The notes under the pieces: model-generated
The model's input: the letters and a program-made list of their open reading frames with translations, nothing else
Databases searched by the model: none
Told to the model about the DNA's origin: nothing
Shown: one piece after another, positions 10,348-21,151 of the stretch
Position numbering within the stretch: position 1 is the stretch's first letter
How the letters are laid out: every line of letters starts with the position of its first letter
DNA from: Gracilaria gracilis
Taxonomy: Eukaryota; Rhodophyta; Florideophyceae; Gracilariales; Gracilariaceae
DNA: 64,000 nucleotides
Assembly: GCA_030374805.1 (NCBI GenBank)
Contig: JARGSG010000095.1
Coordinates: 186,001-250,000 of the forward strand
Direction: 5' to 3'
Made by a program: the position numbers and the translations under genes

Positions 10348-11348
10348 TCCCGAGATCACGCATTCTCTCGCATGCAAAGCGTTCACGATCTAATCGTCAT
10401 TGCGCTCTGACATGCCGATCCATATTGCGCCGACGTGCCGCACAGAATCAACTCCCCCCTGAATGAGTGGCACCACCAGCACTGATGCTATGGTTGTTGC
10501 CTACTGGGAAAACTGTGCACAAAGTGCCCATTATAACAACATCGGTGTTCCCGCTCGTGCCTTCAATAATTACAACCGCGTCATTTCCATTTGATAGGTT
10601 GTGGGGCTTGCATGGCTTGTCTCGGAAAGGCTCGTTGATTACCTGTCTCCATCAGATGTGCACAAATCATGTGCACTTGGCTCCCTTTCCAACAGTTTTT
10701 CCTGCCGATTAAGTTGGGCGCGGCCCATTCTCTCGTCCTCTTCCAACTAGAAAAGGAAGCATAATACTGCTATGTCCCCCATGCATAACCGGATTAGTCA
10801 CACATGACAAGAAAAAAAAGCTACAATGTCTCTCGAATATGCATGGTCATAGTCCTCTTCGTACACGCCGGAAGCAACTACGCTAGTGGTCAAGAAATGC
10901 CAGTAGTAGTAGTAGTAGTAGTAGTATTAGAAATCTATTGCGTTTCCTTAAGAAAACGCACACATGGAAGAGTTCTCTTCCATGTTATTCGAAACATCGA
11001 AGAGAACTGTTCCATGCTTTGAATCCGTGACGCAGCGAAGTCGCATAATCGCCACGATGCTTCGCTGAAATGTTGCTTGCTCGGTGGACGAAGTACCTTT
11101 CTTGCGTTTTCATCATCCTCCCAATGCTTTGAAATGACGGATTGCCTTTGAAAAATCCAGTTCTGTCTACCCGCCAACTCCTCTTCAATCTAACCAATCC
11201 CACGCATTTGGTTGTTGAATTATTTTGTGACTGCTTGAACATGAAGCATGAAAGGCAGAAACAAGATGAGCAGATTTCTCTGGAAGCGAGGCCGCCTCAA
11301 GCGTATTTCTGCAAGCACCCGCTCATATCAGAGATCGGATAGAATCTG

Positions 11349-11356
11349 TATAAATA
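11349..11356 (+). promoter_or_regulatory. TATA box of vWA gene (arm R, copy 1)
   Basis: TATAAATA stands 116-123 bp before the ATG at 11472. Confidence 0.65.
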
Positions 11357-11471
11357 CGAGGTACTCGGTCGCTCTGCTTTTGATCGCCTCAACACTTCAC
11401 CACTTAAAAGCCCATCTTCAACACTTTTCCAAGCTCTCCCGCCTCCATAGCACTCTCATATACACGACAAG

Positions 11472-12146
11472 ATGAAGTTTATCTTTACCGCACTTGTGTT
11501 TCTTCTTGGATGCTCACTTGCTTCTTCTACAGCGCTTTCTGCTGCCGCCAGTATCAGAGCGGCCGCTCAAACTGCAGAACAGCTAGTCAGGAGCAACGGA
11601 TGCAATGCTAACGTGTGCTTTGCCATTGACGGCAGTGGCTCTGTCAACTCCAGCGACTTTACCGCCATGCAACGTTTTGTGATCTCACTCAACAACATCA
11701 TTGGCGTTGACGAGACGGCTGAGTACGCAGCAGTGCAGTACGGTTTTATCAACTACCCCATTTCGCCGCTCACAACCGACAGAGCGCTCTTCCAGCGCAG
11801 AGTTCTTGCGCGCGCAGTTCCAGAATGACTTTGCCACCTTCATCGGAGCTGGAATCGCTTACTGCGACTTCCAGTTGAGGCAGCGACCCCGGCGAGGCAA
11901 ACAAGTTGGTTGTGCTCGGAGATGGCAGGAAACACGATCGGAGGTGACCCCGTTGGTGATGCCGATCGATTCAGGGCGGCCAACCCCGGCGGTCGCGTCA
12001 CGACTGTGGGTGTAGCGTTCCAGGACACAAGCGTGTTGCAGGCGATTGCCGGAGGAGATCCCAACTCAGTTTTGGGGGTGACTCAATATGTGGATCTCGG
12101 TCTGGTCATCGTGGACCTCGTCAAATCGGTTTGCAACATTGCCTAG
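11472..12146 (+). pseudogene. secreted vWA-domain protein, frameshifted copy (arm R, copy 1)
   Basis: The first 115 residues are intact, with the signal peptide MKFIFTALVFLLGCSLASS and MIDAS start FAIDGSGSVNSSDF. Three single-base insertions at about 11809, 11888 and 11931 disturb the frame for roughly 40 residues and then restore it, as net +3 relative to the 672-bp intact genes. The positions differ from those in arm L, so the two copy-1 arms were damaged or misread independently. Confidence 0.7.
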
Positions 12147-12538
12147 AAAATATGCTTCGCGCTAATCTGGCAGCTCTCCGCGAGTTTTACTGACTTGTTC
12201 AGTAGATAATAGCAAAGCGCTCGTCTTTCTGTGCTCCTTTTTGTTGGACAGGTATCGCTGTAAATCCATGAATAAAAGGAAAGCAACAAAGTTGCTGTGG
12301 TTGAATTGCTATTAAGTAGGGAGAGCCATTGTTTTGTTGACCCAGTGCGGTTGTTTCAGCGACACTTTGCTCGCAGTTCGAAGTTATGATTACAAAATTA
12401 GATTCAACTTTGAGAATATTTTCACATATAAAGAACGCCCGCTCACGGCGATAGTAGTTTTTGCAATATACAAGCGAACAAGAAAGTGAACAACACAAAG
12501 GGAGAACTGAAAGACAAAGAATTTCGGTAAAAACACGG
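12147..12538 (+). other. vWA to zinc-finger intergenic region
   Basis: It holds an AATAAA-type signal near 12269 (end of the vWA transcript) and the TATA box of the downstream zinc-finger gene at about 12426-12432. Confidence 0.5.
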
Positions 12539-12920
12539 ATGGGTTCTCACCAAAACTATTGCCGGTGGCGCTGGTAGTTCCAACGTTGCTACGCACAACG
12601 ACTCTGAGGATGGTCAGAAAACCTTGAAGATGCTAGCCGATGTGGCATGGGTACTTCCTCACGCGCGATGGAAATGCCCTTACTGTGATGGAGAATACAA
12701 AGACGAGAAATCGGTTCGAAATCACGTGAGAAGGAAACATGATTTCGAAGAACGACGACACTGCTACCAGTGTAGCTTCAGTACCTCCAGTTCAGAAATG
12801 TACAAAGATCACAGAGATTTCCATAATCGACGCTATTCTTGTCCAAAATGTGAAAAGAAACTGCTTGATTGTCATATCAAGAGGCATACCAAGAGCTGCT
12901 CCGGCAAGAAGAATACATGA
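12539..12920 (+). pseudogene. small C2H2 zinc-finger protein, frameshifted near its start (arm R, copy 1)
   Basis: It is identical in plan to the intact gene at 48751-49131, but one extra C in the sixth codon region (near 12553) puts the first 25-30 codons out of frame. The three finger units, from about 12660, remain open and end in GKKNT. A downstream ATG at 12627-12630 could still give a shortened protein that keeps all fingers. Confidence 0.65.
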
Positions 12921-13860
12921 CACAGCCGCGTGGTAGGCTTTAACATGATAATTTGAGTAGAAATGGTGGGGACATTTCGGAAGATATAAACCTGAAAGCT
13001 AAATATTTTGATTTGTAACACAAGGAAGGCAAAAACTGTTTGTTGAGTTGTTACTAAATCCTTGATATGCAGGGCATTTTCAATAAATTGTAGTTTTCTT
13101 TTGAAGAAACTTTTTAGCTTTTCTTAATTTTTTACGCGGCCGACAATTTGTTGGGTTGAAATTTCACTTATGCGATAGTTTGTTTTTGGGTTGTGATATC
13201 GTTCAAACGTGCACCAAAAACAGAGCGATTTGGATGAGCAAGGCAGGACGTTGACCAAAGTTTGGATCAGGAGAAGGCGCCGAGAAGTGACAATAGCTAC
13301 AAGTTCGGAGTGCTGTTTCAAGTTTGCTTGCTGCCGTGTTCGGGCGTTTTTGCGCGTCTGGGTTCCGCGAAGATGAGTGGCGCAGCACAACCTTGACTGC
13401 AATGCGAGCAGTACATTTATGGAAAAGTGGGGGTGCCCGTACCCTCGCAGAAAACACTGGCGTTTGATGATTACCGCAGTGGGCTGTTCTTGCGGCTGCC
13501 AAAGGAGACAAAAAGTCATATGCATGCCTTCAGCATTTGCATAGTGCAGCTAGTCCTATGAAGCAGAACACTATTCTTCCAATGGAAATTCGACGTATTT
13601 TCAAACGAAAAAAAAATAGGATTTGTTGCGCATTGGAGAGAATTAAATTCCTAAAATTTTAATTGTTTTGTACATTTACCAAAAGGTTTGGGAACAACAA
13701 AAAAAAGCTTTGCAAATTGGGCAAATATTGGCTCGGCTTTTCGATAGGAATGGTAGTTTTTGACTTTTCGATCATTTTATTGCGTCAAAATGCAAATGGC
13801 ACAAAAGTTTACATTGCGAAACTGGAAGGAGTCGAATCATATGCGGTTTTAGTATTTGTC
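12921..13860. other. intergenic between zinc-finger and membrane-protein genes
   Basis: An AATAAA-like signal near 13080 fits the 3' end of the zinc-finger transcript. The AT-rich remainder has open frames at 13124-13525 (minus), but the copy-2 equivalent (49132-50061) is broken up differently by single-base differences, so no coding constraint is evident. Confidence 0.45.
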
Positions 13861-15970
13861 TCAGCTCTGTGCTAATCCGATTGCTGCCGCACCACGTTCG
13901 GCTAAAGGGCCCAACACGCAATCATCTCCAATTAGTTCTCTCGTAGCGAGGTACGCTACGTCGTCAAAGTGCGTCACGCATGAATTCACTATGATGTGCA
14001 CCGCCGTCACAATCAAGGCTGCCGCAGCGAGCCAGCCATGGGGAATCCGATACGGCTTCACAACCGCTATTACTGGATTTTCCACGTTCAAATGTGTATG
14101 ACGATGTGTAGATCCAAGGCTGGCCAGTGGAATTAAGAACAAGATCCAAGTCCCGGAGTCCAAGCGATACGGCATTAGTTATTGGCTTTCAACGACTCAT
14201 TCCAGTTCGGACGATACCCGAAATTAAACGCCTCCGTCCTTCCTGACTCGCTTGTATCCCTGTTCGCCGACCATAACTTACTGCTAATGTCTTCCTCTTC
14301 GAAACCAAGCCGTCTTCTAATTGCATTGAATATGCTGTTTAGAAAAGCAATCTGCTCATTTCGTTCCATGAGATCTGGACGAAACGGCATTGTTTTCAAG
14401 TTAACGCCACTCTCGGAACGCACAGCCGTAGAAAGCTCAACAGCAGCGGACGATCCATTCTGCGAATATATGCCGACAACTGTCTTTCCAGAGCCATAGA
14501 AAACATCAACTTCAATCATGTCAGTCAATTTCAAAGTAGGAATATGTGTAGTCGGCTTCACGCATTTGAGCACTTTCCCGGCCTTGAATACACCTCGTGT
14601 GGGAACAAAAAAATCATCACAGTACTCGTTAGGACTGTTCTGAAGCCGTGGTCGAGGAATACCATCCACGGCCGCAATAACGGGATCAAAGTTTTGAGCA
14701 GCACGGTACTCTCTGCGGTTTTCGGTACCGGCGATGATGGTTGCAAACTCGGTGATAAAAAGCGCCACAAGTGCTAGAGGTGGGGACCAGAAGCTGAATG
14801 AAATTCAACTTCAAACCCTTCGGAGTTGGAGAGTATTTAGGCGTTCGAAACCGAGAATAAGGCTCGTGCAAAGAAAGGAGTCGCCAAATGTGACGGAACG
14901 AGGTAAAGCGCGAGAAGATGATATATGAGGAGTAAGCCTTTTGATTGATCCCAGGTATAGAGTAGATCAGACTTTGAATGATTTTGTGAATTTGTAAGAC
15001 GATAATAAGCGATAGAATTCCACCTATGAATTCATTTGTGAGATCGTGGGTCGAAAAGGCATTGAAGAACGGCAGTTCAGGCACGGAGAAAGGCGTTATC
15101 TCTGGGGAAATACGATTTTGAGGTAGAGGGAGCCTCTTTGGTTCAAATTTTGGCGCTTGAAGTGTGGCAAGCGGACTATCAGAGATTTGTGTCGTATTGG
15201 AGTTCGAAACCGGGAAGAAATACTCTCTGTCTGTGAGATTGGAAGAAAGACAAATTGGTTCGAGCTCGGCATGGTCATTATCTTCTGTAATGTACGTGAA
15301 CGTGTCTCCGATGTAGAACGCGACGTACGCACACAGGTCACCTTGGTTCAGACAATCAGATGTGGTGGAGCACGTGGTGAAGTCAGTCGGGACGCAGACG
15401 CATGGAAAAATAGAGAACTCGCATGCGGTGGTATTATGGACCTCTGTGCCGAAGAGCTTTTCAGCCCGACAGCTTCGCGAACCACGGCAGTCGTTGTGTG
15501 AGAAGCATCGGTCACCAGTGAGTCCCATGCCGAGAATCGATGGTACTGCTTTCAAGCGGTTCGCTCCAATACCGGGTTCCGCTCTTCTCCAGCAGAAAAT
15601 TTCGAAGAAAACGCAAATGCCTTCCGTTATGCCAACTGGTGGGTCCCATTCACAGAACTCTCCTTCCACACAGTCCGCCGTGGAACGACAGCTGTAATTG
15701 GAATGCACAAGAGATAAGGCGCAGTGGCCGATGAAGCATACCCGGGGATCAACGCAGTCGGTGGAGTCAAGACAAATGTCATTTGTGAGACTGGAGATAT
15801 TTGAAGGTGGTGGGATTGAATAGGGCGGCCCAAAGAGGATGCAGGTAGGAGAGTATTGAAATTACATCATCGTGCGTGACCATGAGGTCCGAATCAATGG
15901 CGCGCGCCTTGAAAGAGAAAAGGGAGACGAGAATGAACATCCCGAGTGTTGAAGCGGTGAGAGGGAACAT
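13861..15970 (-). pseudogene. Cys-rich membrane protein, frameshifted copy 1
   Basis: This is the counterpart of the intact 699-codon gene at 50062-52161, in the same orientation. It is 10 bp longer in net and broken into about four frames by single-base insertions (for example near 14775, 15555-15600 and 15835). All domains described for the intact copy can still be found. If the insertions are real this copy makes at most the signal peptide and a short tail. Confidence 0.7.
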
Positions 15971-16374
15971 GTTGTAGACATGGATGGCGGACTTTGAATG
16001 AAATGAGAGTGGAAGAGCAGTATCTTGAATTCGAATGGACGGGTCGGCAGTTGATGAAGGGATTAGTTAGCTTCAGCTTGTTTACCCAAGCTCTCTAGAC
16101 GTACTTGACTGATCGTGTGGTGCTTATTGAGGAAATTATGGTATTCATGGCGGAGAAATGAAGTCGAATGGGGGCAGGATATTACAGGACAGACAGATCT
16201 CTGACTTGCGCGATGCCTGTACGCCAACAGCAAACGAGCATCCGCAATTGATCAGAGGCCCTGTCATGCTGATGAGGTCGGCGGATAAGTGCATACTGTA
16301 TACTACCGTTGGTTATTTGGCACAAGTTAAGGTTATCATAGCTCGGTCGTTCGGGATCCTCCTGATGGTTGTTG

Positions 16375-16400
16375 GTGCTGACCTCGAGTGAGGTCAGCAC
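16375..16400. repeat. perfect hairpin
   Basis: GTGCTGACCT, a 6-base loop and AGGTCAGCAC form a perfect 10-bp stem. It is identical in copy 2 at 52565-52590. It may be a structured 3' end or the remnant of a small element. Confidence 0.6.
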
Positions 16401-16705
16401 GAAATTTGGTTGCTGAACACCATTCTGTCCATGCAGAGCGACAGCGCTGGTTGTTGTGTGTAATTTGGAGGCGATTAACTGAATTCACTCGTTAAGGTTT
16501 AAAACTGTAGAAATGGTAATAGTTTTAATCAGTACCAGTTGTTTACTACTGCTGAAGATTCTCAGATGGCTCTGCAATGTCATGTCCACAATGTCATGTC
16601 CACGGTGTGATTCCAGCTGTTTCCATCGCCTTGGGTGGCCCATTTGTGGACACGATAGATACTATAGGCAATCGAAGCGTCGCACTTGCAGACAAGAGAG
16701 TAGAT

Positions 16706-16708
16706 AAT
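16706..16708. other. empty target site of the Harbinger element
   Basis: Copy 1 reads TAGATAATACCAAGG where copy 2 has TAGATAAT, the 2727-bp element, then AATACCAAGG. This is the unoccupied allele or paralogue and shows the exact 3-bp target AAT. Confidence 0.85.
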
Positions 16709-16925
16709 ACCAAGGGTAGCTATTTCGAGAACCGACGCAGGTGAACCAAACATGAATCGGCGCGCGAATCTTCAACAAAGCGAATTCTTAAAACAATTTG
16801 AAAGCAAATTCATGTTTTCATTTTTACAGCTTACATACATTACAGTTAACATACATGACAAGGCTCATTCTACTTTGCATTTCCTGTCTATATACAAAGG
16901 ATGATACAGCATATGCGTGACCCAA

Positions 16926-17793
16926 TCAGTCGAAAAGAACTTCGTTCGGATCTACCGCCTGCGTGCATGCCTGCTGGAGAAGGGTGCTCATCCGCTCGTA
17001 GTCGGGCGGCGCCTGTCCGATGGATTCATGCACCAACACTTTCAGAACCTCCGGTATCGGCGTACCCCTGTTGTTTCGAACCTCCACGGCCTTTTCAAAG
17101 TTTTGCAGTACTACAGCATGCTGTTCAGGTGTGAGGTTATTCCAAAGGTAGTCGGCCACATGCTCTTGTGGTACGAGCCCCTCGCCATCGTCTCTGAACA
17201 TACGCACCATCATGTGCAGTATGTCACCTATATCGTTAGCTGGATGACCTCACCACGAGCCCTCCAGATTGACCAAAGTCGATAAGGAAGAACTTATCGT
17301 TTTCATCTCCTAAACCACGCACGACGTTGCTCTCCTTAATGTCCCCATGCGAAATATTCAAGCTATGGAGCTTCCTCATGATCTCAAAAACTTGTTTCGT
17401 GATCACAAGAACAGCGCCGTTGGAAAAGTCCCAGTCTGCCTTTTCATGGAGAGTCAGCGCTGAATCTCCAAATTCTGTTATAATCATGAAACTGACATCT
17501 TTATGCGTGCCACTGAGGAACAATTTCGGGACTCGCAGAGTTGGAGATCTATTGTTTAGGTCCTCCAATGTTTCGACCTCTTTTTCGAGCTCCGCCTCGG
17601 CCTCTTCCTCGAGTTCAAGCTTATCTTCCTCATCCATATCCGGATCCACATCATCTACAATTGCAAACTTAACTACCGTATTCAGATGTTCATTCGTGTT
17701 GTCTGTCACTGAATAAATGGCACCAGACGCGCCGGCATTTAGCTTATTTCCGACTACCCATCTGTTTTCAATCACATCTCCTGTGAAGTTCAT
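16926..17793 (-). pseudogene. small CK1/VRK-like protein kinase, frameshifted copy 1
   Basis: Nearly identical to the intact gene at 55846-56712. One extra C near 17249, just after the DFG motif (DFGQSGGLVV), separates the N-lobe and catalytic loop from the C-terminal part. The HGDIK catalytic motif lies before the break. One substitution, ETLEDL here versus EALEDL in copy 2, is also visible. The ATG chosen (17793) is the second Met of the open frame, because it lies about 100 bp from the TATA box. Confidence 0.7.
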
Positions 17794-17893
17794 TGTTTTT
17801 TCGGTTGAATTTCTTAACTGTTGACGGAAACTTATTTGTCTTGCAATGAGATTGAGAATCAAAGAGTAGAGCTAGTACTATTATGGGAGCTTC

Positions 17894-17900
17894 ATTTATA
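17894..17900 (-). promoter_or_regulatory. TATA box of kinase gene
   Basis: On the minus strand it reads TATAAAT, about 101-107 bp before the ATG at 17793. The same box is at 56813-56819 in copy 2. Confidence 0.55.
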
Positions 17901-19051
17901 GGAAACCAAAGCGTGAGGTTGAGGAGGATTTCTTCTGCTCTTCATCCATGCTGTTAAAAAGCTAAGGAGTTTGAAACCTACGCCTAAACAGATTCATAAT
18001 AGATATGCGGCTTGAATGCGTCCATTTAGGATTTATGATATGTATCAAGCGGAAAATAAGAATAATAAAGCTGCAGCGAATCCGACCGCACATTTATCAA
18101 GCATCATTTACGCTAGGATGCGAAATGATGATGAAGAAGGATGCAGTTTTGACGCATTGAATGGACGCAGTTCTACTGCTAACCTCGCCGTTTTGTAATA
18201 TCGGGGGTTTGGGCCATTTGCCAAGAATCCCAGAACGAATAAAACTGTGAATCTCAAGAAAATCATCAGTCAAGAGAATCATGTTCTTCAGCTAAAATCT
18301 AGCTCGAAGCTGTTACATAAAAGCAGCGACCGCGCAGGACACGGTCGTGAACGACACATCCGTTTATTGTCAAGTCTAGTTATCGGCTGTGATTCTCTAG
18401 ACTATCGACATCTAGTCAGTCAGTCACAAATACAGGCCTGATTTTCACATTCAGTTAAACAGACGATTGGTTCATATGTTGAAAACTATCTTGAAACTCG
18501 TTCTGGCGGCGGACGGACGCCGAATATTTTTTAATCCCTTTTTGAGTTCAACTCATGCTCTCCAAAACAATCAAACATCTTTCGAAAATGGTATCACCTT
18601 TCACAAAATTCATATGTAATATGTAAACACATTTTGATTGAAAACTATTTACGAGGTGTGACTAGGAATGCAAGCAGCTTTTATTCCACAACCCACAATT
18701 ACTAGAAGACATTTGCTAGAAGACGATTGCAATCGTCTTCATCGTCTTCATCTGCAGTCATAATGACAAATATATAGAGTATGCCAACCAATCCATTTGT
18801 ATGAATATGTACAAAAGAATCTTATCGGCAGCTTAGATTTCTTGACATATTGCTTCTAGTTCACAAATCCACACTTTGACTAGCTTCCGATGCTGATTAG
18901 AAACAGTTTAAGTAAACATCCCAAATGAAATGAGCTCTACCCAGATACAAAGCCAGAATCGAGCTGTTCACACAAGGCGAACAAAGAAGTACCATCGACT
19001 TGCTTATCACTGAATCAAACCTCTTTTACGTAAGAAAGACTATCGTTCTCC
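17901..19051. other. intergenic, AT-rich
   Basis: No gene is supported. The single CTAGT at 18412-18416 is the site at which copy 2 carries a 2.27-kb insertion. A tandem run of CGTCTTCATCGTCTTCATC occurs near 18735. The stretch includes the upstream region of the three-finger gene; no clear TATA box is seen at the usual distance. Confidence 0.5.
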
Positions 19052-20047
19052 ATGGATCGCGACAACACACACGAGCCTCATAGAGCTTCTGCGGGTCGCA
19101 AGAGGGCACGAAGTCAAAGCTCTGCCGCCTCGGCATCTGGCTCCGCTTCAAATGGCACCTCCAATATGCCCTCCGTGGACCAAGTGCTTCAGCGTAGCCA
19201 AAGATATGGTGTTGTATCTGCGCAGCCCGCTGATACAATGCCCCCAATTGGTAACTTGGTCCAAGCGGCAACTCAAAATCGCAACACTGAGTGCCGTCCT
19301 TCCGTGGATCCCAATCGCAACTCTGAACGGCTTCCCTCTGTACACCATGTACGCAGGCAAAGTCAAATATATGCGACAGAAATGCCCGCACCTGCTCGTT
19401 CTACAGCTATTCCTAGCTTGCAACATCTGTTGCGAAGCGCCCGTGGTAGCAATACAGGCTCGCTGCAACGAAGCTTGGGTGCGCACCGTACACCAAATCC
19501 GACCACTAGCCGTGAGCAGCCCAACCAGATGTGGCGAGTTCAAGCGCCTCCGGCAGCGGCTCCCTCCAGTCGGCACCATGAGGCAGGTCCGTTTTCAGCA
19601 CCAGATCGCAGGTCAGCTTCTGGGCGCCCACTGCCGAAAGCTCCGAGAGGAGCGCCGGGCCCGTCCAACATGACGGGAACTTCTCACGTGGTTGCTGGCA
19701 GTGGCGGTATAGGCAGCTCTCAGACGCAGACACAAGCATCCGGCAGTGGGCTCCTCCAGCAACCGAACGCTCCTCATGGGAACCAGCCAAGGATTGAATG
19801 TCCCTTCTGTCAAAATATGGTGTACAGTAGCGCCTTCTCTACGCATTACTTGGCCTGCAAACCGGCCGTGCATACCTGTTCGCATTGTACGTATAGCACT
19901 TCCGCTCGGAGGGATTTCAAAAGACATTTGGAAACGCATTTACCGCCAGAGCAACGCCGGTTTGGCTGTCCGCTGTGCGGGAGACGTTTTGTACGAAAAA
20001 GTCATCTGCGGCGCCACATGAGAAGTATACACGCTACTGAACTTTAA
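19052..20047 (+). CDS. C2H2 zinc-finger protein with N-terminal repeats (copy 1, intact)
   Basis: The 331-residue protein has a long basic, Ser/Ala/Pro-rich N-terminus followed by three zinc-binding units at the C-terminus: CPFCQNMVYSSAFSTHYLAC (about 249-268, C2HC), CSHC-x12-H-x3-H (275-295) and CPLC-x12-H-x4-H (303-324). The N-terminal part holds about four or five imperfect repeats built on a P-S/P-V/I/L core followed by V/L and Arg/Gln-rich residues (MPSVDQVLQRSQRYG, MPPIGNLVQAATQNR, LPSVHHVRRQSQIYA, IPSLQHLLRSARGSN). It is probably a nuclear DNA-binding regulator; the repeats could be docking motifs. AATAAA at 20133-20138 fits its 3' end. The copy-2 version is broken. Confidence 0.75.
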   Translation: MDRDNTHEPHRASAGRKRARSQSSAASASGSASNGTSNMPSVDQVLQRSQRYGVVSAQPADTMPPIGNLVQAATQNRNTECRPSVDPNRNSERLPSVHHVRRQSQIYATEMPAPARSTAIPSLQHLLRSARGSNTGSLQRSLGAHRTPNPTTSREQPNQMWRVQAPPAAAPSSRHHEAGPFSAPDRRSASGRPLPKAPRGAPGPSNMTGTSHVVAGSGGIGSSQTQTQASGSGLLQQPNAPHGNQPRIECPFCQNMVYSSAFSTHYLACKPAVHTCSHCTYSTSARRDFKRHLETHLPPEQRRFGCPLCGRRFVRKSHLRRHMRSIHATEL

Positions 20048-20592
20048 ACTTTAAACGCCAAGTTGCAGCACAAACTGCCTGTTCAAACTGCGAAGAGCTG
20101 TTTGATTCGCCCACCTTTTTTGGTAGTCTATGAATAAAACAGAGATGGATGTTTACTTGTATTCGTTGACTTTGCACTTCCTCTGGCCCTCCCTCTTGTA
20201 CTTCATTACAGTATGCTGTACTTTGAAACTAACTTTCTTGTCACATTTCATTCTTGAGAGCTTGTTTTTCAAGAACGAAGAAGAATAATACGCTAGCGAT
20301 CTAATAACGAATTTGCTTTAAGCCCTGACCATTTCCGCGCAAATATTTCCAAGTAGAGGGGTACTGCTACAGCCAAAACCCTTCACCTTTCACGTTATAA
20401 TTGAAACAAATGCTGTTTTTAAACCCTACACTTTTGTTGCTTTCATTTCAGTTGTAATGGCAATACTTCATTATACTCCATTTCCCGTTCTTCCCAATAT
20501 ATACCCGTGTTTGACCAACCAGCGGCATGCTCGGAAGGTTGCTTTAGCAAGAATGGTACCCCTCGGACTTTTTATCTTTATCTTCCCATGTC
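20048..20592. other. 3' region between convergent genes
   Basis: It contains AATAAA at 20133-20138 for the plus-strand zinc-finger gene, and an inverted repeat near 20256-20277 (TTCTTGAGAGCTTG ... CAAGAA). No coding sequence is supported. Confidence 0.5.
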
Positions 20593-21021
20593 TCACTGCG
20601 CCGAAGTGCCAACCGAGCCACCAGTACCGCCAACGCCGCCCATAGCCCCGTTTTGGAACGACCCCTGGATGGAGCCACCACCGCTGACATTTCCGGATGC
20701 ACCGTTTGCAACGGCACCGCTGAATACACCGTTACCACCAAAGATACCGCCCGTGTTAAACGTAGGACCCGAGGAGGTCACGCCAGGAGCGCCAAAACCG
20801 CCTTGCACATTTGCGCCAACAGCGGACGCTGTACCACCAGCTCCTCCGGCGCCACCTACAAATGTGGAGAAGTCGAATGTGGGAAATGGCTGAAAAGCGC
20901 CGAATTGCGGAATAACCGGCACCACGAATGGACGAACTGTTGGTGTTTGTGTGGCCAGAGGTGCAGCGTGTAGAATTGATGCCGCGGCAGCTAGTACGAG
21001 AACGGTGAAGTTGGAGATCAT
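20593..21021 (-). CDS. secreted Gly-rich protein (copy 1)
   Basis: The 142-residue product starts MISNFTVLVLAAAASILHAA, a signal peptide, followed by a P/F/V segment and then about 85 residues of low complexity rich in G, A, S, N and T with recurrent GG and FGG/FNGG units. Such sequences are typical of extracellular-matrix or cell-wall proteins. The open frame extends 60 codons further upstream, but this ATG is preferred because it starts the signal peptide and lies 123 bp from a TATA box at 21144-21151. The copy-2 gene (61775-62203) encodes the same protein with one change in the signal peptide (MISNL). Confidence 0.75.
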   Translation of the reverse strand: MISNFTVLVLAAAASILHAAPLATQTPTVRPFVVPVIPQFGAFQPFPTFDFSTFVGGAGGAGGTASAVGANVQGGFGAPGVTSSGPTFNTGGIFGGNGVFSGAVANGASGNVSGGGSIQGSFQNGAMGGVGGTGGSVGTSAQ

Positions 21022-21143
21022 CTTTGTATGGAATTGAAAGTCAGAAAAGTGCTGTGAACTTCTTTTGTGATTGTTGTGGTTTTTCGGAGTGCGTTGGTGC
21101 TTGAGATGGCGGTAGAGACGGGGCTCAGAAGGAGAATGGGACT

Positions 21144-21151
21144 CTTTTATA
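21144..21151 (-). promoter_or_regulatory. TATA box of Gly-rich protein gene
   Basis: On the minus strand it reads TATAAAAG, about 123-130 bp before the ATG. The copy-2 equivalent is 62326-62333. Confidence 0.65.

Larger units (their letters stand above)
5205..13015. repeat. large palindrome, copy 1 (inverted repeat with vWA spacer)
   Basis: The left arm, about 5205-7892, and the right arm, about 10160-13015, are inverted copies of each other. The spacer 7893-10159 holds a divergent vWA gene. Each arm carries, outward from the spacer, a short hairpin-rich stretch, a TATA-driven vWA gene and a C2H2 gene. The arms are least alike at their outer tips (the C-terminal codons of the zinc-finger genes and beyond) and in the inner 500 bp, and nearly identical over the vWA genes. 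The equivalent palindrome in copy 2 is 41466-49226, with its centre in the opposite orientation. Confidence 0.85.
15971..16925. other. intergenic between membrane protein and kinase
   Basis: It holds a 10-bp-stem hairpin at 16375-16400, a repeated ATGTCATGTCCAC motif near 16580-16600, and the empty Harbinger target AAT at 16706-16708. No gene is supported. Confidence 0.5.

Noticed and set aside
9997-10386. 129-residue minus-strand ORF in the palindrome arm
   Set aside because: It runs through the foldback insertion, and the opposite arm lacks the frame; no sign of coding constraint.
13124-13525. Minus-strand ORF between zinc-finger and membrane-protein genes
   Set aside because: The equivalent in copy 2 (49373-49726) is broken into different frames and no domain or signal peptide is seen.
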